A program made the translations under genes and the position numbers. This document shows, piece by piece, positions 1-8,476 of a DNA stretch of 43,883 bases. Source of the stretch: Rhodospirillales bacterium. GTDB taxonomy: Bacteria > Pseudomonadota > Alphaproteobacteria > ATCC43930 > CGMCC-115725. Position 1 is the stretch's first letter; every line of letters begins with the position of its first letter. The stretch spans positions 1 to 43,883 of the forward strand of contig JAQGIC010000100.1 of NCBI GenBank assembly GCA_028288725.1. Reading direction: 5' to 3'. Below the pieces are notes generated by a model. The model saw nothing but the letters and a program-made list of their open reading frames with translations. It was not told the DNA's origin and searched no databases.

Positions 1-212
1 CCTTCCTGGGCGGCTCCGATCAGACCGGCCGCTTCTGCCATGGCGACGAGCCGACGCTGGCCGACATCTGCCTGGTGCCGCAGGTCGTCAATTCGCAGAA
101 TTTCAAGCTCGACCTCGCGCCCTATCCCACCATCCGCCGGATCCACGAGGCCTGCCTGGGGCTGGAAGCGTTCGAGCGCGCGCTGCCGAAGAACCAGGGC
201 GACGCGGAATAG
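1..212 (+). CDS. maiA: Maleylacetoacetate isomerase (zeta-class GST), C-terminal fragment
   Basis: The reading frame is open from the window edge (first full codon at 3) to a TAG at 210-212, giving the last 69 residues. The segment DEPTLADICLVPQV followed by YPTIRRI and a short helical tail matches the C-terminal all-alpha domain of zeta-class glutathione S-transferases. These isomerise maleylacetoacetate to fumarylacetoacetate in tyrosine and homogentisate breakdown, in the cytoplasm. The N-terminal thioredoxin-fold domain with the catalytic serine lies outside the window. Another GST subfamily cannot be fully excluded, but the LADICLVPQVVNSQNF stretch is typical of MaiA. Confidence 0.8.
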   Translation, partial: FLGGSDQTGRFCHGDEPTLADICLVPQVVNSQNFKLDLAPYPTIRRIHEACLGLEAFERALPKNQGDAE

Positions 213-387
213 GAGGGGCGGACGGGAGCCGCTTTCGACCCGAGTATGCCGCTCCGGCAAAATTTCGCGATGCTCGATAGCGGACATTGAACAGCAGCAA
301 TAAAGTTGTAAGTTTTGCGATCCAGTAGCGCGAAATGTCAGCGCCTCGATATGATCAAGTCATCCGTCGCACTGGTGAGAGCCCGTA

Positions 388-723
388 ATGATGTGGTCGG
401 TTTCGGCCGGCGCCCAGATGATCCTCGACAGCACTCGCAAACGCTGGCCCTGGCTGAAACATCTCTTCGCCGATGGCGCCTATGATCGCACCAAGCTCAT
501 GGACAAGGCCGCCTTCCTCGACTTCATTGTCGAGATTGTCCGTCGCATCGATCACGAACCCGGCTTCAAGGTGCTGCCGCGCCGCTGGGTGGTCGAACGG
601 ACCTTCGGATGGATGACCCGCTGGCGTCGCCTGGTGCGTGACTACGAGGCCCGCCTCGATGTCTCCGAGGCCATGATCCACGTCGCCATGGGCAGCCTCC
701 TGCTCAGGCGCATCGCCCACTGA
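388..723 (+). pseudogene. IS5-family transposase, C-terminal remnant
   Basis: The 111-residue ORF carries the second half of a DDE transposase. It has the motif ADGAYDR (second catalytic Asp) and the block PRRWVVERTFGWM with RWRRLVRDYE (catalytic Glu), ending in a helical SLLLRRI tail. The N-terminal DNA-binding part and the first Asp are missing, and an in-frame TGA at 376-378 lies just upstream, so this is a truncated, inactive copy. Downstream of the stop, TTTTCAAACGGACTCTGAG (about 727-745) resembles the terminal region of related insertion sequences, but I find no matching left end. It marks an old insertion at the edge of the accessory patch. Confidence 0.75.
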
Positions 724-838
724 ACGTTTTCAAACGGACTCTGAGGGTTGCCCAGCGCCTGGCCATCTCTTGTTGGCAAATGCGGTTGGGATGATACTCC
801 TCGGTATCGTTACAATCCCCAAAACCAGAAAGTTCTAC

Positions 839-1948
839 ATGCATCGGATTTTTGCAGCCGCCGTTATGGCACTCGGCCTCACATTCGGCGCAGCGCACGC
901 CGAAGAGCCAGGGCTTCAACGCTACGCGATAGGCGATCTGAAGCTTGAGAGTGGAGAGGTGATTCACGACTTCTCCATCGCCTACATGACGGAGGGTACA
1001 CTCAACGCGAACAAGTCAAATGCCGTGCTGATGGTAACCGCGATCGGCGGCAACCATCATCGGATCGATTTCCTGATCGGACCAGGGCGTGGCCTGGACA
1101 CGAACAAACTCTTCGTGATCAAGACCGACGCAATCGGAAACGGCATCACGACCTCGCCGAGCAACAGCCAGACGCAGCACGGACCGGCCTTCCCGCACTT
1201 TACCATCCGAGACATGGTACAAAGCCAAAATCTGCTGCTCGAACACCTTGGCATCAAGCATCTGGTCGCAGTGGCCGGGGCCTCAATGGGTGGGATGCAG
1301 ACATTGCAATGGGGCGTGAGCCACCCGGACATGATGGACGGCCTGGTCGCGCTGACGCCGATGGCGCGCACGTCTGCATGGTCGATCTCGGTTAACCAGG
1401 CGACACGGCAAGCTATAATGCTCGACCCGGCGTTCAAGAATGGCAACTACACCGAAGAACCCGTCGCCGGGCTGCGCGCGCGCGCAGCCGTGTCGGTGCT
1501 CGACACGCGCACGCCGAATGCCATGCGGCAGCAATTCACCTCTCCGCTGGACGTGCTGTCATGGATTCAGGGACAGGAGGACGCGCTCGTCAAAAGCGGG
1601 GCCGACGCGAATGATTGGATCGCCCAAAGTTGGGCATATGACCGCCACAATGTTGGCGATACGCTGGTGGACGGCAAGCCAATCTATGGCGGCGATCCAA
1701 TTCGCGCCCTGCATGCCATCAAGGCGAAGGCACTTCTGATGTCTGGCGAGTTGGACCTCTACAATCCGGTCGAAGAAGGAATCGAGGCTGCCGCCGCGAT
1801 CCCTGATGGCCGGCACGTCACCATCCCCTCGGTTCAAGGACACGTCGCAGCATCGCCGGGCTTTAAGCCGGCCGATCTGGAGTTCATCAACGCCACGGTG
1901 CGCAGCTTCATGTCCGAGGTCACCGACCAAGGCCGCACGATCCAGTAA
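839..1948 (+). CDS. Exported MetX-like alpha/beta-hydrolase
   Basis: The 369-residue protein belongs to the alpha/beta-hydrolase fold, closest in appearance to homoserine O-acetyltransferase (MetX). The nucleophile elbow is GASMGGMQ, the acid is in SGELDLYNP and the histidine in VQGHVAAS. The start at ATG 839 is chosen because it opens a clean signal peptide (Arg, a hydrophobic stretch, then cleavage after AAHA); a TTG at 770 would put 23 odd residues in front. True MetX is cytoplasmic, so the signal peptide argues for a periplasmic or secreted hydrolase or acyltransferase, not a methionine enzyme. It sits directly downstream of a transposase remnant and in less GC-rich DNA than the core genes, which suggests acquisition. 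The substrate is unknown. Confidence 0.75.
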   Translation: MHRIFAAAVMALGLTFGAAHAEEPGLQRYAIGDLKLESGEVIHDFSIAYMTEGTLNANKSNAVLMVTAIGGNHHRIDFLIGPGRGLDTNKLFVIKTDAIGNGITTSPSNSQTQHGPAFPHFTIRDMVQSQNLLLEHLGIKHLVAVAGASMGGMQTLQWGVSHPDMMDGLVALTPMARTSAWSISVNQATRQAIMLDPAFKNGNYTEEPVAGLRARAAVSVLDTRTPNAMRQQFTSPLDVLSWIQGQEDALVKSGADANDWIAQSWAYDRHNVGDTLVDGKPIYGGDPIRALHAIKAKALLMSGELDLYNPVEEGIEAAAAIPDGRHVTIPSVQGHVAASPGFKPADLEFINATVRSFMSEVTDQGRTIQ

Positions 1949-2582
1949 ATCGGCCGCACTGTATTTGGCGGTCAGGCCTTGTCGGCGGGGCATGTTCGAT
2001 TGACCCTGGCGCGACAAGGCCATCACCGCGCGGCAGCAGCCATACCGGGCCTCGATCGGTCTGCAAAGTCGTTGCCAGAAGCCTGAGTTTGCGACTACCG
2101 TCACCAGGAACCCGGTGGCGCCTCAATACGAGTTTCCCACCCTGCTTCGCTAAGCCGATATACAGGGCCCCTCGTCTCAAACACGGCCTCGGCGCGCAAT
2201 TTGCCATCTGGCGGGATACTCCCCTGCGGAACTGCATCGTGCAGAACCCCAATCCATCCACGCATTTCGCAGGTCCTGTAGGCTTCATCCAACCCTTCCG
2301 TGTGAAGCGGCGCGACGTCGTGCCCCCTCCTACGCTCTTGAGATCAAACACTTGGGACGCCGATCGGCGCCGGGATCCCGCGCCGATTCACACCCAGCCA
2401 TCGCTGTCCCGATCGCAGCGAAGACAGGATGAAGGTGGTCGGGCCAATACTCAGGGTCAGTGTTGCGTTTCATTCTTGGAGATTGGGAGAGCGCGGATGG
2501 TTCGTCAACGGCGGCACTCGACCCAACTACGCCATAGGGATAGACCAAGGCTGTTCCCGAAAACAGACAAGGCACTGGCTAG
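1949..2582. other. Decayed intergenic stretch of the accessory patch
   Basis: I see no intact gene in this 634-base stretch. Several short frames on both strands are interrupted. The only segment with protein-like composition is the minus-strand remnant listed separately at 2101-2343. No tRNA, terminator or insertion-sequence ends were recognised. Together with the transposase fragment upstream it looks like eroded mobile or horizontally acquired DNA. Confidence 0.4.
2101..2343 (-). pseudogene. Remnant of a small conserved hypothetical gene
   Basis: The frame is open from just after a TGA (2344-2346) to a stop at 2101-2103, about 80 codons. Its only usable start is a TTG at 2292, with no visible ribosome-binding site. 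The translated segment RGWIGVLHDAVPQGSIPPDG, followed by GPVYRLSEAGW, has the balance of a real soluble protein and resembles the end of a winged-helix-like small protein. The absence of a normal 5' end suggests a truncated gene. I do not recognise a named family and the call is tentative. Confidence 0.35.
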
Positions 2583-2999
2583 TTAATTTATCACCTTCCG
2601 ATCGCACCCAAAAATCTTGAGCAGGCTAAGCCTTACGCTCACCCCAAACAAAGAGCCTCGATACAGGCGATTTGTAATCTCAAATTCATACAACTGCTCT
2701 GCCAAACTGCCTGTGGACAGCTTATCGGGGACACAAACATTGGCAGGATCGTTGTTTTGTATTTTCTTCGTGTTCAGATCGAGATTAATTACGGCTGCAA
2801 TTGCACCGGCCAGTTCAGCCTTACAACTCGCCGAAAGCGGGGAACATTTTTTTGCCCAATCCTCGTAGGTGTACCTGAACAGCTCAGAGGCGCCGTCAAT
2901 ATCCGCGCGAGAACTGACTGGGGAGATTATCGCCGTCACTATACCCGCGATAAAAATAGCAGGACAAATTGGAAATCGTCGCAAAGTGCTTTCGTTCAT
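2583..2999 (-). CDS. Small secreted Cys-rich protein, possibly Rap1a/Tai-like
   Basis: A 138-residue protein begins with an N-terminal signal peptide (basic start, hydrophobic residues about 10-28, cleavage near SSRA). The start at 2999 is preferred over an upstream ATG (3029) because GAGGA sits five bases before it. The mature part is helical with four cysteines in the contexts KKCSPL, SASCKAEL, VCVPDKL and FGCDR, enough for two disulfides. The VCVP...FGC spacing at the C-terminus resembles Rap1a/Tai-type immunity proteins, which protect against periplasmic amidase effectors; this is a motif impression only, and no effector gene is nearby. Base composition is clearly more AT-rich than the neighbours, consistent with transfer. 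Confidence 0.6.
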   Translation of the reverse strand: MNESTLRRFPICPAIFIAGIVTAIISPVSSRADIDGASELFRYTYEDWAKKCSPLSASCKAELAGAIAAVINLDLNTKKIQNNDPANVCVPDKLSTGSLAEQLYEFEITNRLYRGSLFGVSVRLSLLKIFGCDRKVIN

Positions 3000-3164
3000 T
3001 TTGTCCTCGTGCAAGCGCGCCCCGGCCATAGGTCGTGAGCATAAGGACCCGCTGGGCTCTCAGGAATCAAGGTCGTACGAATGTCTGGGTTTTGCTTTCT
3101 CCGTCGGAAAGCAGACCATCCGCAACTCCATCCCGATCCGGCCTTGCGGCCGGCGCCGCTGTCG

Positions 3165-3665
3165 CTAATCGAAGCTCAGCATGGTCGGCGCCTTTTGCAT
3201 GATCTCGCCCAGGATCTCGCGGGCGGTTTCCAGGTCGCTTTCCAGGTCGGGCGGGATCGAGCCGCGATGGATGTCGGAGCTGACCCGGCGTTCGGCATTC
3301 TTCAGCGAGCGCAGCTCCTGGGTGAAGCATTCCCGGATGCCGAGCGACAGGTTCGGAATGGCGGAAAGCGAGAAGAAGAAATCCAATGCCGCGCGGATCG
3401 AGAGCGCCAGGATCTCGCGCTCGCGGGCCAGCAGCGTTTGCCGGGTGCGCTCGGCCACGACCTCGGACTGTTGGACCAGCGCATTGCGGATGACCAGCAC
3501 GATCGCCTCGTATTCGTCGAGGCTGGCGCGATAGTCGTAGTAGGGCGCCAGCGCCCGCACCCGAATCCCGGCACGCGCCGCCTCGGCCGTGGCGGTGACC
3601 GTCGCCAGGGACCGGTCGAGCGCCTTCAGCAGTTCATTCAGTTTTCGTTCAGCGGCGTTGGACAT
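3165..3665 (-). CDS. Hypothetical helical protein
   Basis: This 166-residue protein has no signal peptide or membrane segment. It is predicted by eye to be almost entirely helical, with long charged heptad-like stretches (residues about 5-35 and 60-90) and a Pro-poor sequence until SIPPDLESDLE near residue 140. I do not recognise the family. It begins 17 bases after the stop of the DsbA-like gene on the same strand, so it is probably the last gene of the M48 protease-DsbA unit and may be co-expressed with envelope functions. Codon use matches the core genome, unlike the genes on its other side. Confidence 0.65.
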   Translation of the reverse strand: MSNAAERKLNELLKALDRSLATVTATAEAARAGIRVRALAPYYDYRASLDEYEAIVLVIRNALVQQSEVVAERTRQTLLAREREILALSIRAALDFFFSLSAIPNLSLGIRECFTQELRSLKNAERRVSSDIHRGSIPPDLESDLETAREILGEIMQKAPTMLSFD

Positions 3666-3682
3666 CGGTTTTGTCGCGGCAA

Positions 3683-4429
3683 TCAGCCTTTGCGGGCCGT
3701 GGCGACGGCGTCCTGGAAATCCTTCAGCTCGACCGCGCCCGGCAGCAGCGTGTCGCCGATCACGAAGGCCGGCGTGCCGCTGAGATTGAGCTGTTTCGCC
3801 AGGTCGTAATTATGCTTCAGGATCACGTCGATGTCGGAACCCTGGGCCTCCTGCTTGATCTGCGCCGGATCGAGCCCGAGCGATTTCACGACCTCGAGCG
3901 TCTGAGCGTCGTCGACCTTGGTCTTGAGCGCGAACATCGCCTGGTGGAACTCGGCATATTTGCCGTGTTTCCCGACGGCGAGCGCCACGCGCGACGCGAA
4001 GACCGATTCCTTGCCCAGGATCGGAAATTCCTTCATGACCAGCCGGACCTTGCGATCCTGCCCGATCAGCGTCTGCAGCGTCGGCGCCGTGACCTTGCAA
4101 TAGGGGCAGCGGTAATCGAAGAACTCGACGATGGTGACGTCGCCCTTCGGATTGCCCAGGACGGGGGAGGTCGGATCCTGCTCGAGTTCTTCTCGATGGG
4201 ACTGCAGCGCCGCCTTGGCCTGGCCCTGCTCGTCTTCCTTGACGCTCGCCTCGGCATGCTCGATCGCCTCGATCAGGGCCTTGGGATTGTTCAGGAAGTA
4301 ATCGTGGATCAGCTTGTTGACCTGGTCGGTCTGGACCTGGGTCAACGCATCGGCGGCATGGCCGCGCAGGGGCGACAGCGTCAGCGCCACGATCGGCATG
4401 AACAACAACAGCAAGCGGCGAAACGACAT
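3683..4429 (-). CDS. DsbA-family thiol:disulfide oxidoreductase
   Basis: This is a periplasmic thioredoxin-fold protein of 248 residues. A signal peptide covers residues 1-25 (MSFRRLLLLF... ending GHA). A helical N-terminal extension of about 65 residues follows, then the catalytic motif CPYC at 108-111 within FFDYRCPYCK and the cis-proline segment SGTPAFVIG near residue 218. The N-terminal extension and CPYC active site resemble the ScsC/BdbD-like DsbA branch, members of which can act as oxidases or oligomeric isomerases. The start at 4429 is chosen over 4477 because it places the signal peptide at the N-terminus. It lies downstream of the M48 protease gene on the same strand, and both products act in the periplasm on exported proteins. 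Confidence 0.88.
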   Translation of the reverse strand: MSFRRLLLLFMPIVALTLSPLRGHAADALTQVQTDQVNKLIHDYFLNNPKALIEAIEHAEASVKEDEQGQAKAALQSHREELEQDPTSPVLGNPKGDVTIVEFFDYRCPYCKVTAPTLQTLIGQDRKVRLVMKEFPILGKESVFASRVALAVGKHGKYAEFHQAMFALKTKVDDAQTLEVVKSLGLDPAQIKQEAQGSDIDVILKHNYDLAKQLNLSGTPAFVIGDTLLPGAVELKDFQDAVATARKG

Positions 4430-4537
4430 GTAACGGGTCTCGATTCTGGCGCCAGGATGAAGCAGCACCTTAGGCACCCCGAAGCGGCAACGGCAACCCC
4501 CGGGAGGGGTCGGGCATGATCGCGGCGACGCTATGGC

Positions 4538-5911
4538 TCAGCCCCGGTCGTTGTCCCGGTCGGCCTTGGACTGGCGGCGGATGTCGTCGGCCCGAAGCCA
4601 CCCGGGCGAGCCGCGCGGCAGCAGTTGGGCCGCCCGGGTCGCCTGCATCGCGGCCGTCTTGCGGTCGCCCATCAATTGCGCCTCTTCGGCTAAGGCCAGG
4701 GCGGCATTGCCGATATTGCCGGTCCGGCCCTCGGCGATCCCCAGCTCGTGCCAGCCGTCGGTATTGGTCGGATCGACGCGGATCGCCTCGCGCAGCAGCG
4801 CCACCGCGTCGGCCGTGAGCGCTTTGTCGCCCTCGATCTCCAGCTCCGAGGTCGCGAGCTCGACCTTCAGCAGCGGCTCCTTGGGCAATAATGCCGCAGC
4901 CTTCTTATAGGGCGCGACCGAATCGCGGATATGGCCGCTCTCGAACAGGATCTGGCCCTTCAGCTCCTGGAAATACGGATCCTCAGGCCGCTCCTTGACC
5001 AGGCTGTCCATCTCGGCCATGGCCTTGTCGTGCATCGGCACCCGGTGATAGGCGATGGCGCGGGCATAGCGGGCGTAGAGGCTGGTGTCGGTCTCGGGGT
5101 AGAGCTGCGTCACCTGGCCCGGCGGCAGCAGGAAGCCGCGCAGCTTGGCCAGCATGCGCTTGTGCATCTCGTCGAATCCCGGCCGATCGGGCGAGTCGGA
5201 GGTTTTGGCATGGGCGACATGGTCGGCCACGAAATCGACGCGGCTGCTGGTCAGCGGATGGGTGCGCAGATACGGGTCCTGATTGGCGGGCAGCAGGAAT
5301 TCTTCTTTTTGAAGGATCTGGAAGAATTCCAGCAGGCCGCGGGCGGATTGGTTGGTCCGATCGAGGAAGCCGACGCCGGCCTGGTCGGCCCGTTCCTCCT
5401 GCCCGATCGAATAGGCGAACAGCGAACGCAGGCCCATCGACTGACCGGCGGCGGACGCGCCGGCCGCGACCGAGCCGTCGCGCGCCACTACCGCGGCGGC
5501 GGCGCCCAGCACGAAGGCGATGATGCTTTCCGCCGTGGCATTGTCGAGCGCTTCCTGGCTGCGCGCCAGATGGCCGCCCGCCATATGGCCGGTTTCGTGC
5601 GCAATCACGCCGACCACTTGGTTCGCCCGTTGGCTCCGGAGCAAGAGCCCTGTATTGATGAACAGACGCTGCCCACCCGCCACGAAAGCATTGATCTGAG
5701 GATCGTTCACCAAATAGATCTGAACGAAGTCGGCATCGAGCCCCGCGACACGGAACAGGGGCGTGGCATAGGCACGGATCGTATTTTCGATCTCGGCATC
5801 ACGGATCAGGCCCGGCGCTTCCTGTGCGGCGGCGGGACGACTGAACGCGATGCTCGCGATCACGCCCAGAACGAGGACCCGGTAGAGAATGGCATTCAGC
5901 AAGAGCGGCAT
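4538..5911 (-). CDS. bepA: M48-family periplasmic metalloprotease with TPR domain (BepA-like)
   Basis: The 457-residue protein has an N-terminal signal or anchor segment (residues 1-29). A zinc metalloprotease domain follows, with HETGH at 105-109 and the third-ligand segment SIGQEERAD near 172. The C-terminal half (about 270-450) is a tetratricopeptide-repeat region. This is the architecture of BepA/YfgC, which in E. coli assists or degrades outer-membrane proteins such as LptD at the BAM complex. ATG 5911 is preferred to a TTG at 5929. It is transcribed divergently from a lipoprotein gene with only a short gap, and heads a minus-strand unit with the DsbA-like gene. The gene symbol is assigned by architecture. 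Confidence 0.85.
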   Translation of the reverse strand: MPLLLNAILYRVLVLGVIASIAFSRPAAAQEAPGLIRDAEIENTIRAYATPLFRVAGLDADFVQIYLVNDPQINAFVAGGQRLFINTGLLLRSQRANQVVGVIAHETGHMAGGHLARSQEALDNATAESIIAFVLGAAAAVVARDGSVAAGASAAGQSMGLRSLFAYSIGQEERADQAGVGFLDRTNQSARGLLEFFQILQKEEFLLPANQDPYLRTHPLTSSRVDFVADHVAHAKTSDSPDRPGFDEMHKRMLAKLRGFLLPPGQVTQLYPETDTSLYARYARAIAYHRVPMHDKAMAEMDSLVKERPEDPYFQELKGQILFESGHIRDSVAPYKKAAALLPKEPLLKVELATSELEIEGDKALTADAVALLREAIRVDPTNTDGWHELGIAEGRTGNIGNAALALAEEAQLMGDRKTAAMQATRAAQLLPRGSPGWLRADDIRRQSKADRDNDRG

Positions 5912-5945
5912 CCTTTCAACATCGGCCAATATCGAGCCGATCGCC

Positions 5946-7307
5946 GTGCGTCGTCAATCCGCCGGGCGCGTCGCCCGCGCGGCGGTCAGCGGTCTCGTGG
6001 CCCTGTCGGTCGGCGGCTGCAGCACGATCGGCGGCTGGTTTTCGGCCAATACCGACAGCGCGGACGTGCAGAAGATCCAGACCCGGTACCTGGGCTCGAT
6101 CGCCGCCGACGAGCCGAGCGCCGTCGGCGCCGGCGACAGCATCCTGCGCCAGAACGGCAATGCCGCCGATGCCGCCGCGGCGATCGCGCTGATGCTGACC
6201 GTCAGCCTGCCGTCCCGCGCCGGCCTGATGGGCGGCGGCGTCTGCCTGGTACGCGAGGCGGACAGCGCCGCGGTGGATGCGATCCAGTTCCTGCCCCAGC
6301 CGGTCCCCGGCAGCAATGTCGAGATCCCCGGCATGGTGCGCGGCCTCGCCGCGTTGCAGGCGCGCTACGGCAAGCTCGATTGGCGCCAGGTCGTGGTCGG
6401 CGTCGAGCGGATGGCGGCCAAGGGCGTGCCGGTCTCGGCCCAGCTCACGGCCGATGCCGCCGCGGCCGGCGTGACGCTGCCGCCGGGTGCCGAACAGGCC
6501 GAACCGGCGGTGGCCGGCGTGTTCAGCCAGTTGCGCCTGAATGGCGCCAGCGATTTCTACACGGGCGACGTGGCGCGCCAACTGATCGCCGGCGGCCTGC
6601 CGGCGCAAGCGCTGGCCTCCTACGCGCCGGCCTGGCGCCCGGCGATGCAGGTCCCGTCGAACCATGACACGATCTATTTCGCGCCGATCGCCGGCGGTCG
6701 CGTGGCGGCCGGCGCCTATAGCACGCTGATGGCCGACGAATCGGCCGCGGCCGATCCTGCCGCGCGCTTCCGGATCGCGCGTGCCGGTGCCGCCGCGGCG
6801 TTCGCCAAGGCGATGGGGGGCACCACGCTGCCGGCCGACCAACCCAGTGCCAGCACCGGCTTCGTCGTGTCCGACGCCAGTGGCCGCGTGGTCAGCTGCG
6901 CGCTGTCCATGGGCGCGCTGTTCGGCACCCATCAGCGGCTGCCCGCCCCGGCGATCTATGCGGCCGCGCCGATTGCCGGCAACCCCGTCGCCCAACTGGG
7001 GCTGGTGCCGGCCATCGCCTATAACGCCAACAGCAGCCAGGTGCTGGGCGCCTTCGCCGGCAGCGGCGGAACCTCGGCACCGGGCGATCTGGCCGCCATC
7101 GCGTTCAGCACGCTGCGGATGAGCCAGGGCGCCGTGGTCTCGGTCACGGCCATGCGCCGGCCCGAGGACACCGGCCCTTCGGCCGTGCCCGATCGTGTGA
7201 CGGTGCTCAATTGTCCCGACGGCCTGGTGCGCAACCCGAAGAGCTGCGCGATCGCCAAGGATCCGCGCGGCTGGGGCTTCTCCCAGACCGTCGATCTCGT
7301 GAAATAG
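5946..7307 (+). CDS. Gamma-glutamyltransferase-like lipoprotein with altered active site
   Basis: A 453-residue protein begins with a lipoprotein signal (Arg-rich start, hydrophobic core, lipobox VGGC, Cys25), so it should be anchored to a membrane on the periplasmic side. The GGT fold is recognisable from the segment GNAADAAAAIALML with SRAGLMGGGVCLV (about residues 75-105) and from ASTGFVVSDASGRVVS near 300-316. In active GGTs the latter reads TTHxSVVDxxGN, with the first Thr as nucleophile. Here that position is Ser and the His is Gly, so normal autoprocessing and transpeptidation are doubtful. The start is a GTG at 5946, chosen to avoid overlap with the divergent gene (an upstream start at 5889 exists). 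The aminotransferase gene follows 20 bases downstream. Confidence 0.75.
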   Translation: MRRQSAGRVARAAVSGLVALSVGGCSTIGGWFSANTDSADVQKIQTRYLGSIAADEPSAVGAGDSILRQNGNAADAAAAIALMLTVSLPSRAGLMGGGVCLVREADSAAVDAIQFLPQPVPGSNVEIPGMVRGLAALQARYGKLDWRQVVVGVERMAAKGVPVSAQLTADAAAAGVTLPPGAEQAEPAVAGVFSQLRLNGASDFYTGDVARQLIAGGLPAQALASYAPAWRPAMQVPSNHDTIYFAPIAGGRVAAGAYSTLMADESAAADPAARFRIARAGAAAAFAKAMGGTTLPADQPSASTGFVVSDASGRVVSCALSMGALFGTHQRLPAPAIYAAAPIAGNPVAQLGLVPAIAYNANSSQVLGAFAGSGGTSAPGDLAAIAFSTLRMSQGAVVSVTAMRRPEDTGPSAVPDRVTVLNCPDGLVRNPKSCAIAKDPRGWGFSQTVDLVK

Positions 7308-7327
7308 CGACTTAGTGACTTAAAGCC

Positions 7328-8476
7328 ATGGCGCTCAAGCTCGGTACGCGGGGACAGATCCCCTCCTTCATCGTCATGGACGTCATGCGCGAGGCCAACC
7401 GCCTCGCCCATGGCGGCGCCGACGTGCTGCATCTGGAGGTCGGCCAGCCCGCGACCGGGGCGCCCGAGGGCGTGGTAGCGGAAGCCACCCGCCTGCTGCG
7501 CGCCTCGCCGCTGGGCTATACCGATGCGCTGGGCCTGCCGAAGCTGCGCGAGCGGATCGCCGGCCATTACCGCGATACCTATGGTGTCGCGGTCGATCCG
7601 GCCCGCATCGCGGTCACGGTCGGCGCGTCGGGAGCCTTCCTCCTGGGCTTTCTGGCCGCGTTCAACGCGGGCGACCGGGTGGCGCTCGCAGCACCGGGCT
7701 ATCCGGCCTATCGCCATATCCTGACCGCGCTCGATATCGAGGCGGTCGAGCTGGAGGCGAGCGAGGCGGACCGGTTCCAGCCGACCCCGGCGCTGCTCGA
7801 CAAGGTCGCGGGCCCGATCGACGGGCTGATCGTGGCGAGCCCGTCGAACCCGACCGGGACCATGCTGGCCCCGGCCGAGTTCGCGGATCTGGCGGCCTAT
7901 TGCACCCGGCGCGGCATCCGCCTGGTCTCGGACGAGATCTATCACGGCATCACCTATGGCCGGACCGCGACCACGGCGGCCGAAATGGCGCCGGATGCGC
8001 TCGTCATCAACAGCTTTTCCAAATATTTCTCGATGACTGGCTGGCGGCTCGGCTGGATGATCGTGCCGCCGGATCTCATCCGCTCGGTCGAATGCCTGGC
8101 CCAGAACATGGTGATCTCGCCGCCGACCCTGTCGCAAGGGGCCGCGATCGCCGCGTTCGACTGCCATGACGAGCTGCAGGCCAATGTCCGTCGCTATGCC
8201 GCCAACCGCGAATTGTTGCTGAACGAGCTGCCCAAGGCCGGCTTCTCGCATTTCGCGCCGCCCGATGGCGCGTTCTATCTTTATGCCGACGTCGCGACCC
8301 TGACGAACGACAGCCTGGAATTCTGCCGGCGCATGCTGCACGAGACCGGCGTCGCGGCGGCGCCGGGCAAGGATTTCGACGGCGGGCGCGGCAATCGCTT
8401 CGTCCGCTTCTCGTTTGCCGGTTCGACCGAGGCGATGGCGGCGGCGGCGCAACGGCTTACCGCCTGGCGGCGATGA
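7328..8476 (+). CDS. PLP-dependent aminotransferase, class I/II
   Basis: This 382-residue cytoplasmic enzyme has fold-type I aminotransferase features. They are LEVGQPATGAPEGV near the N-terminus, the SPSNPTGTML segment (about 171-180) with the substrate-contacting Asn, DEIYHGI near 210, and the PLP lysine Lys232 in NSFSKYFSMTGWRLGW. The terminal RFSFAGS block carries the conserved carboxylate-binding Arg. It is closest in appearance to aspartate or broad-specificity aminotransferases; the exact substrate cannot be read from sequence. It follows the GGT-like gene by 20 bases and overlaps the methyltransferase gene by ATGA (8473-8476), so the three are probably one transcript. Confidence 0.85.
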   Translation: MALKLGTRGQIPSFIVMDVMREANRLAHGGADVLHLEVGQPATGAPEGVVAEATRLLRASPLGYTDALGLPKLRERIAGHYRDTYGVAVDPARIAVTVGASGAFLLGFLAAFNAGDRVALAAPGYPAYRHILTALDIEAVELEASEADRFQPTPALLDKVAGPIDGLIVASPSNPTGTMLAPAEFADLAAYCTRRGIRLVSDEIYHGITYGRTATTAAEMAPDALVINSFSKYFSMTGWRLGWMIVPPDLIRSVECLAQNMVISPPTLSQGAAIAAFDCHDELQANVRRYAANRELLLNELPKAGFSHFAPPDGAFYLYADVATLTNDSLEFCRRMLHETGVAAAPGKDFDGGRGNRFVRFSFAGSTEAMAAAAQRLTAWRR

